Below are positions 17,557 to 25,998 of a stretch of DNA of 64,000 nucleotides, in pieces. Origin of the DNA: Roseburia faecis (GTDB lineage: Bacteria > Bacillota > Clostridia > Lachnospirales > Lachnospiraceae); assembly GCF_001406815.1 (NCBI RefSeq), contig NZ_CVRR01000004.1:1-64000 (forward strand), written 5' to 3'. Positions within the stretch are counted from its first letter, which is position 1; each line of letters begins with the position of its first letter. The position numbers and the translations under genes are program-made. Under the pieces are notes generated by a model. That model made no database searches. It was not told the DNA's origin and was given only the letters and a program-made list of their open reading frames with translations.

Positions 17557-17597
17557 AGAAAAGCCCTGCGGTATACAAAAACCGCAGGGCTTTTCTT
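17557..17597. terminator. Terminator after the iron alcohol dehydrogenase gene
   Basis: AAAAGCCCTGCGGT and ACCGCAGGGCTTTT pair perfectly around an 8-nt loop, with A/T runs on both sides; on the minus strand it lies just beyond the dehydrogenase stop. Confidence 0.85.
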
Positions 17598-17609
17598 GCT
17601 TAGTTTCTT

Positions 17610-18827
17610 TTAAAAATCGACATCCGTATCGTAGTAGCAGCACTTTAAGAGTTTCTCCATCTCCTCCTGACTTGGCTGTCTTGGATTGGAACCTGTGCAT
17701 GCGTCAAGAATTGCATTGGCCGCAATCTCCGGAAGTCTCTCTAAGAATACCTCCTCCGGTACAAATCCCTGCTCGGTCGGGAAGCTGTCTGCACCATAGT
17801 TTTTAATGCAGTGCGGAATGTTCAGATCATCGTTCATCCTGCGCAGATGTGCGATCAGAAGCTCCACCTTTTCATCCAGTGTGTTTCCGCCAAGTTTCAT
17901 GAAATCCGCAATCTCACCGTAACGTTTCTTTGCCGTCTCATCCTTTGCATTAAATGCGATAACCTTCGGCAGATACATTGCATTGGCTGCGCCGTGGATG
18001 ATGTGTGCGCCATAATCCGCAAACGCTGCACCTGTCTTATGTGCCATGGAATGTACAATGCCAAGGAGTGCATTGGAAAATGCCATACCAGCCAGACACT
18101 GTGCATTGTGCATGGAATCTCTCTTTTCCATATCCCCGTTGTAAGACGGGATCAGGTCACTCTGGATCATCTTAATCGCATGCAGTGCAAGTGGATCGGT
18201 AAAATCGCAATTTGCGGTAGAAACATATGCCTCAATTGCATGTGTCATTGCATCCATTCCGGTATGCGCTACCAGTTTCTGTGGCATTGTCTCTGCCAGA
18301 TCCGGATCTACGATTGCAACATCTGGTGTAATCTCAAAATCCGCAATCGGATACTTGATTCCCTTCTCATAATCTGTAATGATGGAAAACGCAGTAACTT
18401 CTGTTGCAGTTCCGGAAGTTGATGAAATTGCACAGAAATGTGCCTTGTTGCGCAGCGCCGGAATACCAAATACTTTGCACATATCCTCAAAAGTAATATC
18501 CGGATACTCATACTTGATCCACATTGCTTTTGCCGCATCAATCGGAGAACCACCACCCATGGCTACAATCCAGTCCGGCTCAAACTCCTGCATCACTGCC
18601 GCACCTTTCATAACAGTCTCAACAGACGGATCCGGCTCAATGCCCTCGAAAAGTTTTACTTCCATCCCGGCTTCCTTTAAATAATCTTCCGCCTTCTGAA
18701 GGAAACCAAACCGTTTCATCGAGCCGCCGCCCACGCAGATGATCGCTTTCTTTCCCTTGAATGTTTTCAGGGCTTCGAGTGCTCCCTTTCCATGGTATAA
18801 ATCTCTCGGTAATGTAAATCTTGCCAT
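17610..18827 (-). CDS. Iron-containing alcohol dehydrogenase
   Basis: A 405-residue type III alcohol dehydrogenase, probably NAD(P)H-dependent and reducing aldehydes during fermentation. Visible features are the nucleotide-binding MGGGSPIDAAKAMW, the SSTSGTATEVTAFS loop and the metal-binding region HTGMDAMTHAIEAY with later histidines (GIVHSMAHKTGA, HGAANAMYLP). ATG 18827 is chosen because GGAGG lies 8 nt upstream; the frame extends five codons further without a ribosome site. It is monocistronic with a strong terminator. The physiological substrate cannot be told from sequence. Confidence 0.92.
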   Translation of the reverse strand: MARFTLPRDLYHGKGALEALKTFKGKKAIICVGGGSMKRFGFLQKAEDYLKEAGMEVKLFEGIEPDPSVETVMKGAAVMQEFEPDWIVAMGGGSPIDAAKAMWIKYEYPDITFEDMCKVFGIPALRNKAHFCAISSTSGTATEVTAFSIITDYEKGIKYPIADFEITPDVAIVDPDLAETMPQKLVAHTGMDAMTHAIEAYVSTANCDFTDPLALHAIKMIQSDLIPSYNGDMEKRDSMHNAQCLAGMAFSNALLGIVHSMAHKTGAAFADYGAHIIHGAANAMYLPKVIAFNAKDETAKKRYGEIADFMKLGGNTLDEKVELLIAHLRRMNDDLNIPHCIKNYGADSFPTEQGFVPEEVFLERLPEIAANAILDACTGSNPRQPSQEEMEKLLKCCYYDTDVDF

Positions 18828-19027
18828 ATAAAAAACCTCCATATACTATGTAAATCATTTCGGCTTTCACGGTTGTTTCCGGTGCTTTCCACAATGAAAA
18901 TTTCAACGCCCGTCTTCCACTGTTCTGCCTTTATCACTAGACATATTGCACAAAAAATCGACCGTTGTGTGCCTGCAACTATGCATTTATTCTACCATTA
19001 AAGGTAGGAAATTTCAATTCATATTTT

Positions 19028-19678
19028 TTACTCTCTGCTTCCATATAATGGGTCATCCTCTCCCACCGGTTCCTCGTCTATATATTTTGCAAACACTTTA
19101 TAAAAAAAGAATGAACATACATATGCAAGTAAAGCAAATCCCATCAGAAGCAGCAGCACATCCGTAATGATACTGGTATATGCCATATAGCCTGCCGCCA
19201 GTACTATCACACTTACAAACAGCGTATATGGGAAAAAATGGGCAACCGCCATGGCGGCTGCATTTTTTATCTGCACACGCAAAGGATTTTCCAGTTTTGC
19301 AATCACCGGAAACAGCCATAAGAACACAATAAAAACCAAATAGCCTACGCATACACTCACCACTGTCATAAATACGGACATGAAAGCAGGTCCCACATTG
19401 CGCCAGAAAAACAAATCAATAACAAGCAGGCACACAAAAAGTAAGCCTATCATTCCCACCACAAAAGACTGTTTAAAATTCTGCTTAAACGACCGGAAAA
19501 AAGTCTGTATAACATACCCATCTCCATAGCGTACCGATCGCAATGAAACTGCATACAATGCTGTAATTGCCGGTCCGATCGTCACAACCGGAATACAGCA
19601 CAGCAGAAAAATCAGATTCAGTAAAATCAAATCTGCCATCTTATTTAAAAAAGCAATCACCGGATTTTCTTTTGGCAT
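19028..19678 (-). CDS. YesL-like DUF624 membrane protein
   Basis: A 216-residue integral membrane protein with about five hydrophobic segments. The N terminus MPKENPVIAFLNKMADLILLNLIFLLCCIPVVTIGPAITALY is typical of DUF624/YesL proteins, which often sit in operons with carbohydrate ABC transporters; the function is unknown. The last gene of the upstream transporter operon ends 142 nt away, with a terminator-like hairpin between, so it may be read through or have its own promoter. A GGGGGG ribosome site precedes the start. Confidence 0.85.
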   Translation of the reverse strand: MPKENPVIAFLNKMADLILLNLIFLLCCIPVVTIGPAITALYAVSLRSVRYGDGYVIQTFFRSFKQNFKQSFVVGMIGLLFVCLLVIDLFFWRNVGPAFMSVFMTVVSVCVGYLVFIVFLWLFPVIAKLENPLRVQIKNAAAMAVAHFFPYTLFVSVIVLAAGYMAYTSIITDVLLLLMGFALLAYVCSFFFYKVFAKYIDEEPVGEDDPLYGSRE

Positions 19679-19728
19679 ACGCTGCCCCCCTTTACCATGT
19701 ATAAATGTCTGTTCGTTATAATACTACA

Positions 19729-19776
19729 AAAGCAGTCCGCATCGCGCAAGCGATTTTTATACGAACTGCTTTCTTA
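19729..19776 (-). terminator. Partial terminator after the arabino-oligosaccharide transporter genes
   Basis: On the minus strand AAAGCAGTTCG pairs with CGGACTGCTTT with one mismatch, followed by TTTTG. The T tract is short, so leaky termination before the YesL gene is likely. Confidence 0.5.
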
Positions 19777-19820
19777 TATTTTGTTGAGGATTGAAAAAGA
19801 TGAATTTTATAATTTGTTAC

Positions 19821-20690
19821 TTATTTGATACCGCTGATTGCAATGGACTCAATGATCATTCTCTGGAAAATAAAGAACAATGCCATTGTCGGAATCATTG
19901 CAATTACGGATGCTGCCATGATCAAAGCATAATCACTCTGAATTGCATAATAGGAATTGAAGGAACGGATAACCACCTGCAATGTCCAGTTCTTTTCGCT
20001 TCTCAAGAAAATAGTAGGTGCAAGATAATCATTCCAGATTCCCATAAACCACAACATCAGCTGCGTTGCCAGAGCCCCCTTCATCAATGGCATAAAAATC
20101 TGAAGAAACGTACGGAAATATCCACATCCATCCAATTTTGCTGCTTCCATCAGATCATCCGGAATTCCGATCAGGTTCTGTCGAAGGAAAAAGATAATAC
20201 TGACATTTCCAAAGCATCCCGGAATAATAAGTGGAAGCAGAGTATTGGTCCAGCCCAGTTTGGTAAACATGACATACTGTGGAATCATGACAACCGCAAA
20301 CGGAATCATAATGGTTGCCAGCAATGCCAGAAACAATGCATTTTTGCCACGAAATCTCATTTTTGCAAATCCGAATGCGGCGAGGGAGGAGGTAAATCCG
20401 CCAATAATCAATACCGGAATTGCAACCTTCAGAGAATTAAATATACCGTTTATGAACTGTCCCTTTTTTAATACTTCAGAATATTTTCCTATCAGAATCG
20501 GATCCGGAAGAATTGTTAATGTACCGGACAAAATCTGATTTTTTGTCATGAATGATGTCGCAATCATGTAAATTAACGGGAAAACCATTACAACTGCACC
20601 AAGAAGAAGTAATACAAAGATAATCCAGTTAAAAATTTTCTCTTTTTTTGATACAAGCCGGGAGCTTGCCAAATCTTTTTTTGAACTCAT
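19821..20690 (-). CDS. Sugar ABC transporter permease (MalG/AraQ type)
   Basis: A 289-residue inner-membrane permease with six predicted helices and the EAA loop EAAKLDGCGYFRTFLQIFMPLMKGA that contacts the ATPase. It pairs with the MalF-type permease encoded 11 nt upstream. ATG 20690 is chosen for its GGAGGG site; an upstream in-frame ATG lies inside the previous gene. No ATPase gene is present in this operon, so a shared MsmK-type ATPase elsewhere is expected. The nearby arabinan enzymes suggest uptake of arabino-oligosaccharides. Confidence 0.92.
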   Translation of the reverse strand: MSSKKDLASSRLVSKKEKIFNWIIFVLLLLGAVVMVFPLIYMIATSFMTKNQILSGTLTILPDPILIGKYSEVLKKGQFINGIFNSLKVAIPVLIIGGFTSSLAAFGFAKMRFRGKNALFLALLATIMIPFAVVMIPQYVMFTKLGWTNTLLPLIIPGCFGNVSIIFFLRQNLIGIPDDLMEAAKLDGCGYFRTFLQIFMPLMKGALATQLMLWFMGIWNDYLAPTIFLRSEKNWTLQVVIRSFNSYYAIQSDYALIMAASVIAMIPTMALFFIFQRMIIESIAISGIK

Positions 20691-20701
20691 ATGACTCCCT
20701 C

Positions 20702-21625
20702 CTAGTCCATGGTCTTCACCCATCTATCCTGACCCGCGAAATTAAGAGCCGTGATAATGAAGATGATGATTGCAAGAATAACTGCCAGTGCACATCCGTA
20801 GCCTAACTGTCCGTTTGAAAATGCTTTATCATACAAATAATAAACAACGGTTGCTGCACTATAGTTTGTTCCACCTTTATTCGTCATAACCTGTACTTCC
20901 ACGAACACCTGGAAACCGCCAATCAGGCTGGTAATTAAAATATAGAACGTAACCGGCGAGACCAGTGGAACGGTAATATGACGAAATTTCTGCCATCCAT
21001 TTGCTCCATCAATGGAAGCAGCTTCATAGTAGTTACGCGGAATGTTTTGCAATCCGGCAAGATAAAGAATAATAGAAGTTCCCAATCCTTTCCATACCAT
21101 GAAGATGATTAAAGCTACTTTTACCCAGAACTCATCTCCCAGCCAGTTTGGACCATGATGTCCGGTCAAAAGTTTGATGATTGAATTAAATAATCCATAA
21201 TCGTAATTATAAACCCATGCCCACAAAATAGACACGGCAACCAGTGAAGATACTACTGGTACATAATACATTGTCCGAAGCAGCCGGATTCCCGGAATCT
21301 TACGGTTCATTCCCATTGCCAGAAGCAGTCCAAGGATCATTCCGATTGGAATACCGATCAGATAAATAATGGTTGTAAGCAGAGATTTCCAGAATTTTTC
21401 ATCATGAAAAATATTGATGTAATTCTGCAATCCACAGAAATTATCCACCAGAGAATTCATTCCCGTCCACTTGCTCATACTTGCAAACACTGCAAAGCAG
21501 ATCGGATAAGCCATAAAAAGTAAAAATCCAAGGAAAGGCAGGGCGATGAACAGCCACGCAGTTCTTTCTTCTTTCTTCGCCATTGCCGACATCTTATGTT
21601 TCGGTTGTTTTGTTTTTCCGCTCAT
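20702..21625 (-). CDS. Sugar ABC transporter permease (MalF/AraP type)
   Basis: A 307-residue permease with six hydrophobic segments, beginning TAWLFIALPFLGFLLFMAYPICFAVF, and the EAA loop EAASIDGANGWQKFRHITVPLVSP. Together with the downstream MalG-type protein it forms the membrane channel for sugars handed over by the lipoprotein encoded upstream. The ribosome site (AGGAAAAGAGTGGG) is weaker than those of neighbours. It lies 54 nt after the binding-protein gene in one operon. Confidence 0.92.
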   Translation of the reverse strand: MSGKTKQPKHKMSAMAKKEERTAWLFIALPFLGFLLFMAYPICFAVFASMSKWTGMNSLVDNFCGLQNYINIFHDEKFWKSLLTTIIYLIGIPIGMILGLLLAMGMNRKIPGIRLLRTMYYVPVVSSLVAVSILWAWVYNYDYGLFNSIIKLLTGHHGPNWLGDEFWVKVALIIFMVWKGLGTSIILYLAGLQNIPRNYYEAASIDGANGWQKFRHITVPLVSPVTFYILITSLIGGFQVFVEVQVMTNKGGTNYSAATVVYYLYDKAFSNGQLGYGCALAVILAIIIFIITALNFAGQDRWVKTMD

Positions 21626-21679
21626 ATGCCCACTCTTTTCCTACGGACTGCCCCATGACAGGGGCAATCCGTTTTAATC

Positions 21680-23122
21680 TTAATTATTAGTTGCTGCGTT
21701 CTGTAATTCGATCGCGTTGTCCAGTGCTTCCTGCATCTTTGGCGCTACCTGTTTACAATAATCATCTACGGAAACTTCTCCGGTCAGAACATTCGGCATT
21801 CCTTCCAGGAAAGTATCCCACCATTCACTGTTGTAAGTGTAGGTTGTTTCCGTAAAGATTCCTTTATATTTGTCACTTCCCTCAATATATCCGAAAATAA
21901 CATCTACATTGCTTGCATATGGAATTGTTCCATCATTTACTTTGTCTTTAAATGTTGTCTGTGCATAATCCATAATGTTTGGAATCTGTAAAGACTTACC
22001 GGATGTCTCGCCGCAAAGTTCTTTCTGTCCGTCCAGATCTGTTGATAAGGACTGTATTAACTCTGCACATAAATCCGGGTTCTTTGCCTGTGAAGAAACT
22101 GCGAAACCAACGGTTCCGAGCCATGCTGTGGACTTTCCGTCTCCGTTTGGTCCTACCGGCCATCCACATAAATCCCAATTGTATGGGAATGTTGCATCAT
22201 CCATAAATGCTGCGACATCCCATGTACCACATGCATAAAAAGCAACCTGTCCGTCCAGCCATCTCTGGTATCCGCCAAGCGCAGTATCCTGTTCTACCGT
22301 TGGCGTTACTTTATACTTTAATGTCAGATCCGTATAATACTGGAAAGCATCCTTAAAATTCTGATTTTCATCAATGACTACCTTTGTCTGATCATCATTT
22401 AAGAACTGACCGCCATTGCCGTATACATAAGGAGTAAAACCAAATGCATTTGCATTTGCAACACCCCACTGATCAATTTCGCCATCACCGTCTTTATCCT
22501 TTGTCAGTTTCTGGCACACATCTGCAAATTCTTCCCATGTGTATGGATTTTCCGGATCCGGATACTCCAGTCCTGCTTCATCAAAAAGATCTTTGTTGTA
22601 GGCAAATGCAAAGCAGGATAAATCTTTTGGCAGGCAGTATAACGATCCTGAACCAATATTAGATCCATCATACATATATGCGCTCTTGATCGCCGGCCAC
22701 AGATTGTCAACCGCAGTAGCATCTACGAGATCATCCAACGGCTGTACATATCCGTTATCTACATAACTTCTGACTGCTTCCGGTCCCACATAGAAAATGT
22801 CCGGAAGTTCTCCCGCTGTCATGGCAGCTGTCATCTTCGTTGCGTATTCATCCTGTGTTGTTACCTCAAAGTTTACTGTAGAAATCTCATCTGCATGCTC
22901 TTTTGTAAATTTATCAATTAGTTCCTGATAAACGGCTTTTTCGTGATCCTGTGCATAAATAAGAATATTGATCTCATTATCACCGGTTCCTTTCATCTCT
23001 GCAACGGAGCTTGCCGAGCTTTCTGTGTCTGATCCCCCATCGCTCTTTTCAACTCCGCATCCTGCCACCATCGTTGCGAGCATTGCTGTACAAAGCAATG
23101 TTGATATGATTTTTTTCTTCAT
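21680..23122 (-). CDS. Sugar-binding lipoprotein of the ABC transporter
   Basis: A 480-residue extracellular solute-binding protein (family 1). The lipobox MVAGC gives lipidation at C22; an acidic Ser-rich spacer follows, then the binding domain (INILIYAQDHEKAVYQELIDKFT, GELPDIFYVGPEAVRSYVDNGYVQPLDD, VKFD-like closing region). Many Trp/Tyr suggest stacking with sugar rings. It is the first gene of the operon, expressed from a consensus promoter overlapped by an inverted repeat; a divergent ArsR-type regulator gene lies upstream. The likely ligand is an arabino- or xylo-oligosaccharide (context only). Confidence 0.92.
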   Translation of the reverse strand: MKKKIISTLLCTAMLATMVAGCGVEKSDGGSDTESSASSVAEMKGTGDNEINILIYAQDHEKAVYQELIDKFTKEHADEISTVNFEVTTQDEYATKMTAAMTAGELPDIFYVGPEAVRSYVDNGYVQPLDDLVDATAVDNLWPAIKSAYMYDGSNIGSGSLYCLPKDLSCFAFAYNKDLFDEAGLEYPDPENPYTWEEFADVCQKLTKDKDGDGEIDQWGVANANAFGFTPYVYGNGGQFLNDDQTKVVIDENQNFKDAFQYYTDLTLKYKVTPTVEQDTALGGYQRWLDGQVAFYACGTWDVAAFMDDATFPYNWDLCGWPVGPNGDGKSTAWLGTVGFAVSSQAKNPDLCAELIQSLSTDLDGQKELCGETSGKSLQIPNIMDYAQTTFKDKVNDGTIPYASNVDVIFGYIEGSDKYKGIFTETTYTYNSEWWDTFLEGMPNVLTGEVSVDDYCKQVAPKMQEALDNAIELQNAATNN

Positions 23123-23260
23123 AGTTTCCTCTCCTTTTTACCACTTTGATCATAATGAAATAAAATATAAGCTCCCCTGTTCATTATTCTGACCATCTGA
23201 TTCCGACGCGCCTTTGAAAATCATTCGGCAGATTAACTAATATTTTGAAATTTATCAGGT

Positions 23261-23301
23261 CTTATTGGTTACATTATATAATTGTCCAATAGGTATGTCA
23301 A
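23261..23301 (-). promoter_or_regulatory. Consensus promoter plus operator of the ABC transporter operon
   Basis: TTGACA and TATAAT on the minus strand, exactly 17 nt apart, a perfect sigma-A consensus. An inverted repeat CTTATTGG-N17-CCAATAGG (7 of 8 positions) flanks the -10: one arm lies in the spacer and the other just downstream. Such a strong promoter needs a repressor, most simply the divergently encoded ArsR-type protein. Confidence 0.8.
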
Positions 23302-23395
23302 CATGTTTTTTAGATTTTTCTAAAATATTTTATTTAATTGTTGTTATTTAGCGTTTTTTAAATTATTTTCGTTTTTATTCCTTTTCTTTCACTCA

Positions 23396-23428
23396 TGCGT
23401 TGACGCATTCCGGAAATGATACTATAAT
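23396..23428 (+). promoter_or_regulatory. Promoter of the ArsR-type regulator gene
   Basis: TTGACG and TATAAT are 17 nt apart. A palindrome ATGCGT-TG-ACGCAT (23396-23409) covers the -35; it differs from the repeat in the divergent promoter, so a second factor may act here. Confidence 0.7.
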
Positions 23429-23468
23429 TTATAAAACAGAAATGAAACAAATCAAAAGGGGGTAATTT

Positions 23469-24389
23469 ATGCTTCACATCACTTCACTGGATGATGGACT
23501 GGACATTTTTAAAGCACTTGGCTCCGATGTTCGGATTGAAATTATAAAACTGTTGATTGAAAACAAAGAAATGAACATGAACGAACTGGCAGCAAAACTG
23601 AACATTACGAACGGTGCTCTGACGGGACATATAAAAAAACTGGAGGCATGCGGAATTGTCAATACCTCCAATGATTCCAGCGGGCACGGAAACCAGAAAA
23701 TCTGTACTCTGCATCTGGATAAAATTCTCATTGATCTGGACGCACCGGAAGAAGCGCAGAATGTTTACAATGCAGAACTTCAGGTCGGACATTACTGCAA
23801 TTATGAAGTCTATCCGACCTGCGGGCTGGCTACCGCTTCCCATCTGATCGGTGAAGTGGATGATACGCGCTACTTTGCACATCCTGATCGCTACAATGCA
23901 GATATTCTCTGGTTTTCCAAAGGATTTGTGGAATATGAAATTCCAAACTTTATTCCAGGTTCCCAGAAAATCACGCAGATTTTAATCTCTGCCGAGCTCA
24001 GTTCCGAAGCCCCGGGAATCAATAATGTCTGGCCATCCGATATCAGTTTTTATTTAAATGATGTCTGCATCGGCACCTGGACATCCCCGGGAGATTTCGG
24101 AGATGTCCGCGGTATTTTCACTCCGGACTGGTGGTTTCCGAACTGGAACCAGTATGGATTGTTAAAAATGCTTGTGATCAATAAAAAGGGAACTTTCATT
24201 GACGGATTGCAGATTTCAGATGTCACCATCCGGGACTTTAATCTGGACTATCGCAGCAGCATGAAGCTGCGCATGGCAGTCAATGACAATGCAGAGCACG
24301 TTGGAGGACTCACGATTTTCGGTAAATCTTTCGGTAATTATGGACAGGATATTAAAGTCAGCATTAATTACGCACCAATTGAAGAATAA
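23469..24389 (+). CDS. ArsR-type winged-helix regulator with a large C-terminal beta-rich sensor domain
   Basis: A 306-residue regulator. Residues 1-90 form an ArsR-like winged helix (DIFKALGSDVRIEIIKLLIENKEMNMNELAAKLNITNGALTGHIKKLE). The remaining ~215 residues are rich in Trp, Tyr and Phe and in beta-type sequence (FVEYEIPNFIPGSQKITQILISAEL, WPSDISFYLNDVCIGTW, TPDWWFPNWNQYG), unlike metal-sensing ArsR proteins, and lack the usual cysteine metal sites. It may be a jelly-roll that binds a sugar. It lies between the arabino-oligosaccharide transporter and the arabinan enzyme genes and probably controls one or both. AAGGGGG precedes the start. Confidence 0.8.
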   Translation: MLHITSLDDGLDIFKALGSDVRIEIIKLLIENKEMNMNELAAKLNITNGALTGHIKKLEACGIVNTSNDSSGHGNQKICTLHLDKILIDLDAPEEAQNVYNAELQVGHYCNYEVYPTCGLATASHLIGEVDDTRYFAHPDRYNADILWFSKGFVEYEIPNFIPGSQKITQILISAELSSEAPGINNVWPSDISFYLNDVCIGTWTSPGDFGDVRGIFTPDWWFPNWNQYGLLKMLVINKKGTFIDGLQISDVTIRDFNLDYRSSMKLRMAVNDNAEHVGGLTIFGKSFGNYGQDIKVSINYAPIEE

Positions 24390-24395
24390 TTTTAT

Positions 24396-24441
24396 TAAAA
24401 AAGGCCTTTGCATGTTATTTCTCCATGCAAAAGCCTTTTTA
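24396..24441. terminator. Terminator shared by convergent regulator and GH43 genes
   Basis: AAAAAGGC-TTTGCATG and CATGCAAA-GCCTTTTT pair with one bulge; the outer A and T runs allow function in both directions between converging genes. Confidence 0.85.
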
Positions 24442-24452
24442 ACCAGCATCCA

Positions 24453-25706
24453 TTATACCAGATTTCCGATTCTTTTCGCCCAGAATGCAACACCATCACT
24501 GCGCAGTCCGCACAACAGAATTGTTTCACACTTCCGCTGTGCATCCCAGCCACAATAAACCCGCACCTCCTCCGTATAAGGTCCATATGCAATCATGCCC
24601 CTGTGGTCTGCAGTATACTCCCATTTTCCCTGAACAGAACAGTTCTCATAATATCCATCCGGTGCAAGTTTCATTGGCACAGAACAGGTAATTCCCTGCG
24701 GCAGTGCCGGCGCAAGCGTGATCCGCTCATAAAAACCGCATATCTGTTCTTTCGTTACCGGCTTTATCCCGTCTCCTGTATCTGTCTTCGCAAGGGGCTG
24801 TGCTGCCACAAACGGCCACCCATCCTCACTCCAGAAAATTTCACGTATCTGCATCTCAGACGGTTCTTCCTGTTGTGTAAAGTTTTTCCTGCGGATATGA
24901 CATACAAGATACCACCGTCCGTTTACATCATGTAACACTGAATTATGTCCGGGACCCATATATGCCTGCCCTTCATTCCATTGATATCCACACATGGCGA
25001 GTAATCCTGTGCTGTTATCCTCATCCTCATCTGCAATCAGATCCTTTCCGTGGAAATCAATAAATGGTCCGCAGATACTCCGGCTTCTTCCCACCCGGAT
25101 ATTATAATCGGATTTTAAAGATCCGTAGGACACAAACAGATAATAATAATTATTCTGCGCATTGTATACCATATACGGGCCTTCCATACTGCCGCTCTGC
25201 CACTTCGGGCGTCGTGCAATGCATACCCCGATTCCTTCTTCTTCGGCAAAACCTGTAGTCTTGTTCAGTTTTAATACATGGCAGCCACCCCAGAAAGAGC
25301 CATAAAGCATATACTGCTCCCCTGTTTTTGCATCCTCGATAATATTTGCATCAATTGCATTGGTAACACTCTGCGGAAATTTTTCTGTAGTTTTAAGCAC
25401 ACACCCTTTGGGTTCGAACGGACCTTCCGGGCAGTCTGCCACTGCCAGAAAGATACAGGACTGGCGCACACCCCAGCTGGAATTGGAGCAGTACAGACGA
25501 TATTCTTTTCCCACCTTTACGATATCCGGTGCCCAGATATCTTCACTGCCGGTCCATTCCACCGACTCCTGCGGCGGACGTTCCACAACTTTTCCGATTT
25601 CCTGCCAGTGCACCAGATCTTTTGATTTCTGGCATATAGCACCTGTACTGTATGTATAATAATTTCCACTAACCTCATCATAAAATATTGCCGGATCGTG
25701 TATCAT
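24453..25706 (-). CDS. Intracellular GH43 arabinanase / arabinofuranosidase
   Basis: A 417-residue GH43 enzyme without signal peptide, so it should act on imported arabino-oligosaccharides. The five-blade propeller residues are visible: general base D4 in IHDPAIF, middle aspartate in NAIDANII and acid glutamate in GSMEGPYMVY, then LFVSYGSLKSDYNIRVGRS and YMGPGHNSV. A C-terminal ~110-residue beta-rich part follows. ATG 25706 is chosen for AAGGAGAG; the frame extends ten codons upstream into the previous gene. It overlaps the DUF6171 gene by 29 bp and ends the operon. Confidence 0.9.
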   Translation of the reverse strand: MIHDPAIFYDEVSGNYYTYSTGAICQKSKDLVHWQEIGKVVERPPQESVEWTGSEDIWAPDIVKVGKEYRLYCSNSSWGVRQSCIFLAVADCPEGPFEPKGCVLKTTEKFPQSVTNAIDANIIEDAKTGEQYMLYGSFWGGCHVLKLNKTTGFAEEEGIGVCIARRPKWQSGSMEGPYMVYNAQNNYYYLFVSYGSLKSDYNIRVGRSRSICGPFIDFHGKDLIADEDEDNSTGLLAMCGYQWNEGQAYMGPGHNSVLHDVNGRWYLVCHIRRKNFTQQEEPSEMQIREIFWSEDGWPFVAAQPLAKTDTGDGIKPVTKEQICGFYERITLAPALPQGITCSVPMKLAPDGYYENCSVQGKWEYTADHRGMIAYGPYTEEVRVYCGWDAQRKCETILLCGLRSDGVAFWAKRIGNLV

Positions 25707-25998
25707 GCGTCTCTCCTTCTTGTTCCCATTTTTCATAGGGACAGTTCTGTCCTTTTACCGCAGCACGAAGCTGCACATAGCATCCGCAGGCACGGCACAT
25801 ATGCTCCCCATACCATGTGCATTTCCCACAACATGCCAGACGCCTTGCATACGTCACATCTTCTGCCTGTTCTTCCGGCGTAAGCTGTGCAAGGTACCGC
25901 AAAAGATATTCCTCCAGACCGCCCCCGTATTGTTTTGCCAGTTCGCATTTTCTGCAATACCGTTCTGATTCTTCCATATGATCCTGTCCATTTTGCAT
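25678..25998 (-). CDS. DUF6171-like cysteine-rich small protein
   Basis: A 106-residue protein with two cysteine groups (YCRKCELAK; RLACCGKCTWYGEHMCRACGCYVQLRAAVKGQNCPYEKW) resembling the DUF6171 family, probably binding zinc; function unknown. Its ATG overlaps the GH51 stop codon as TAATG, and its end overlaps the GH43 start by 29 bp, so it is embedded in the arabinan operon. ATG 25977, which has an AGGA site, is an alternative start removing seven residues. Confidence 0.75.
   Translation of the reverse strand: MQNGQDHMEESERYCRKCELAKQYGGGLEEYLLRYLAQLTPEEQAEDVTYARRLACCGKCTWYGEHMCRACGCYVQLRAAVKGQNCPYEKWEQEGETHDTRSGNIL

Noticed and set aside
19791-20471. Long ORF of 226 codons on the plus strand
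   Set aside because: It lies antisense to a clear ABC permease gene, is rich in Cys, His and Asn as mirrored membrane codons are, and has no ribosome site.
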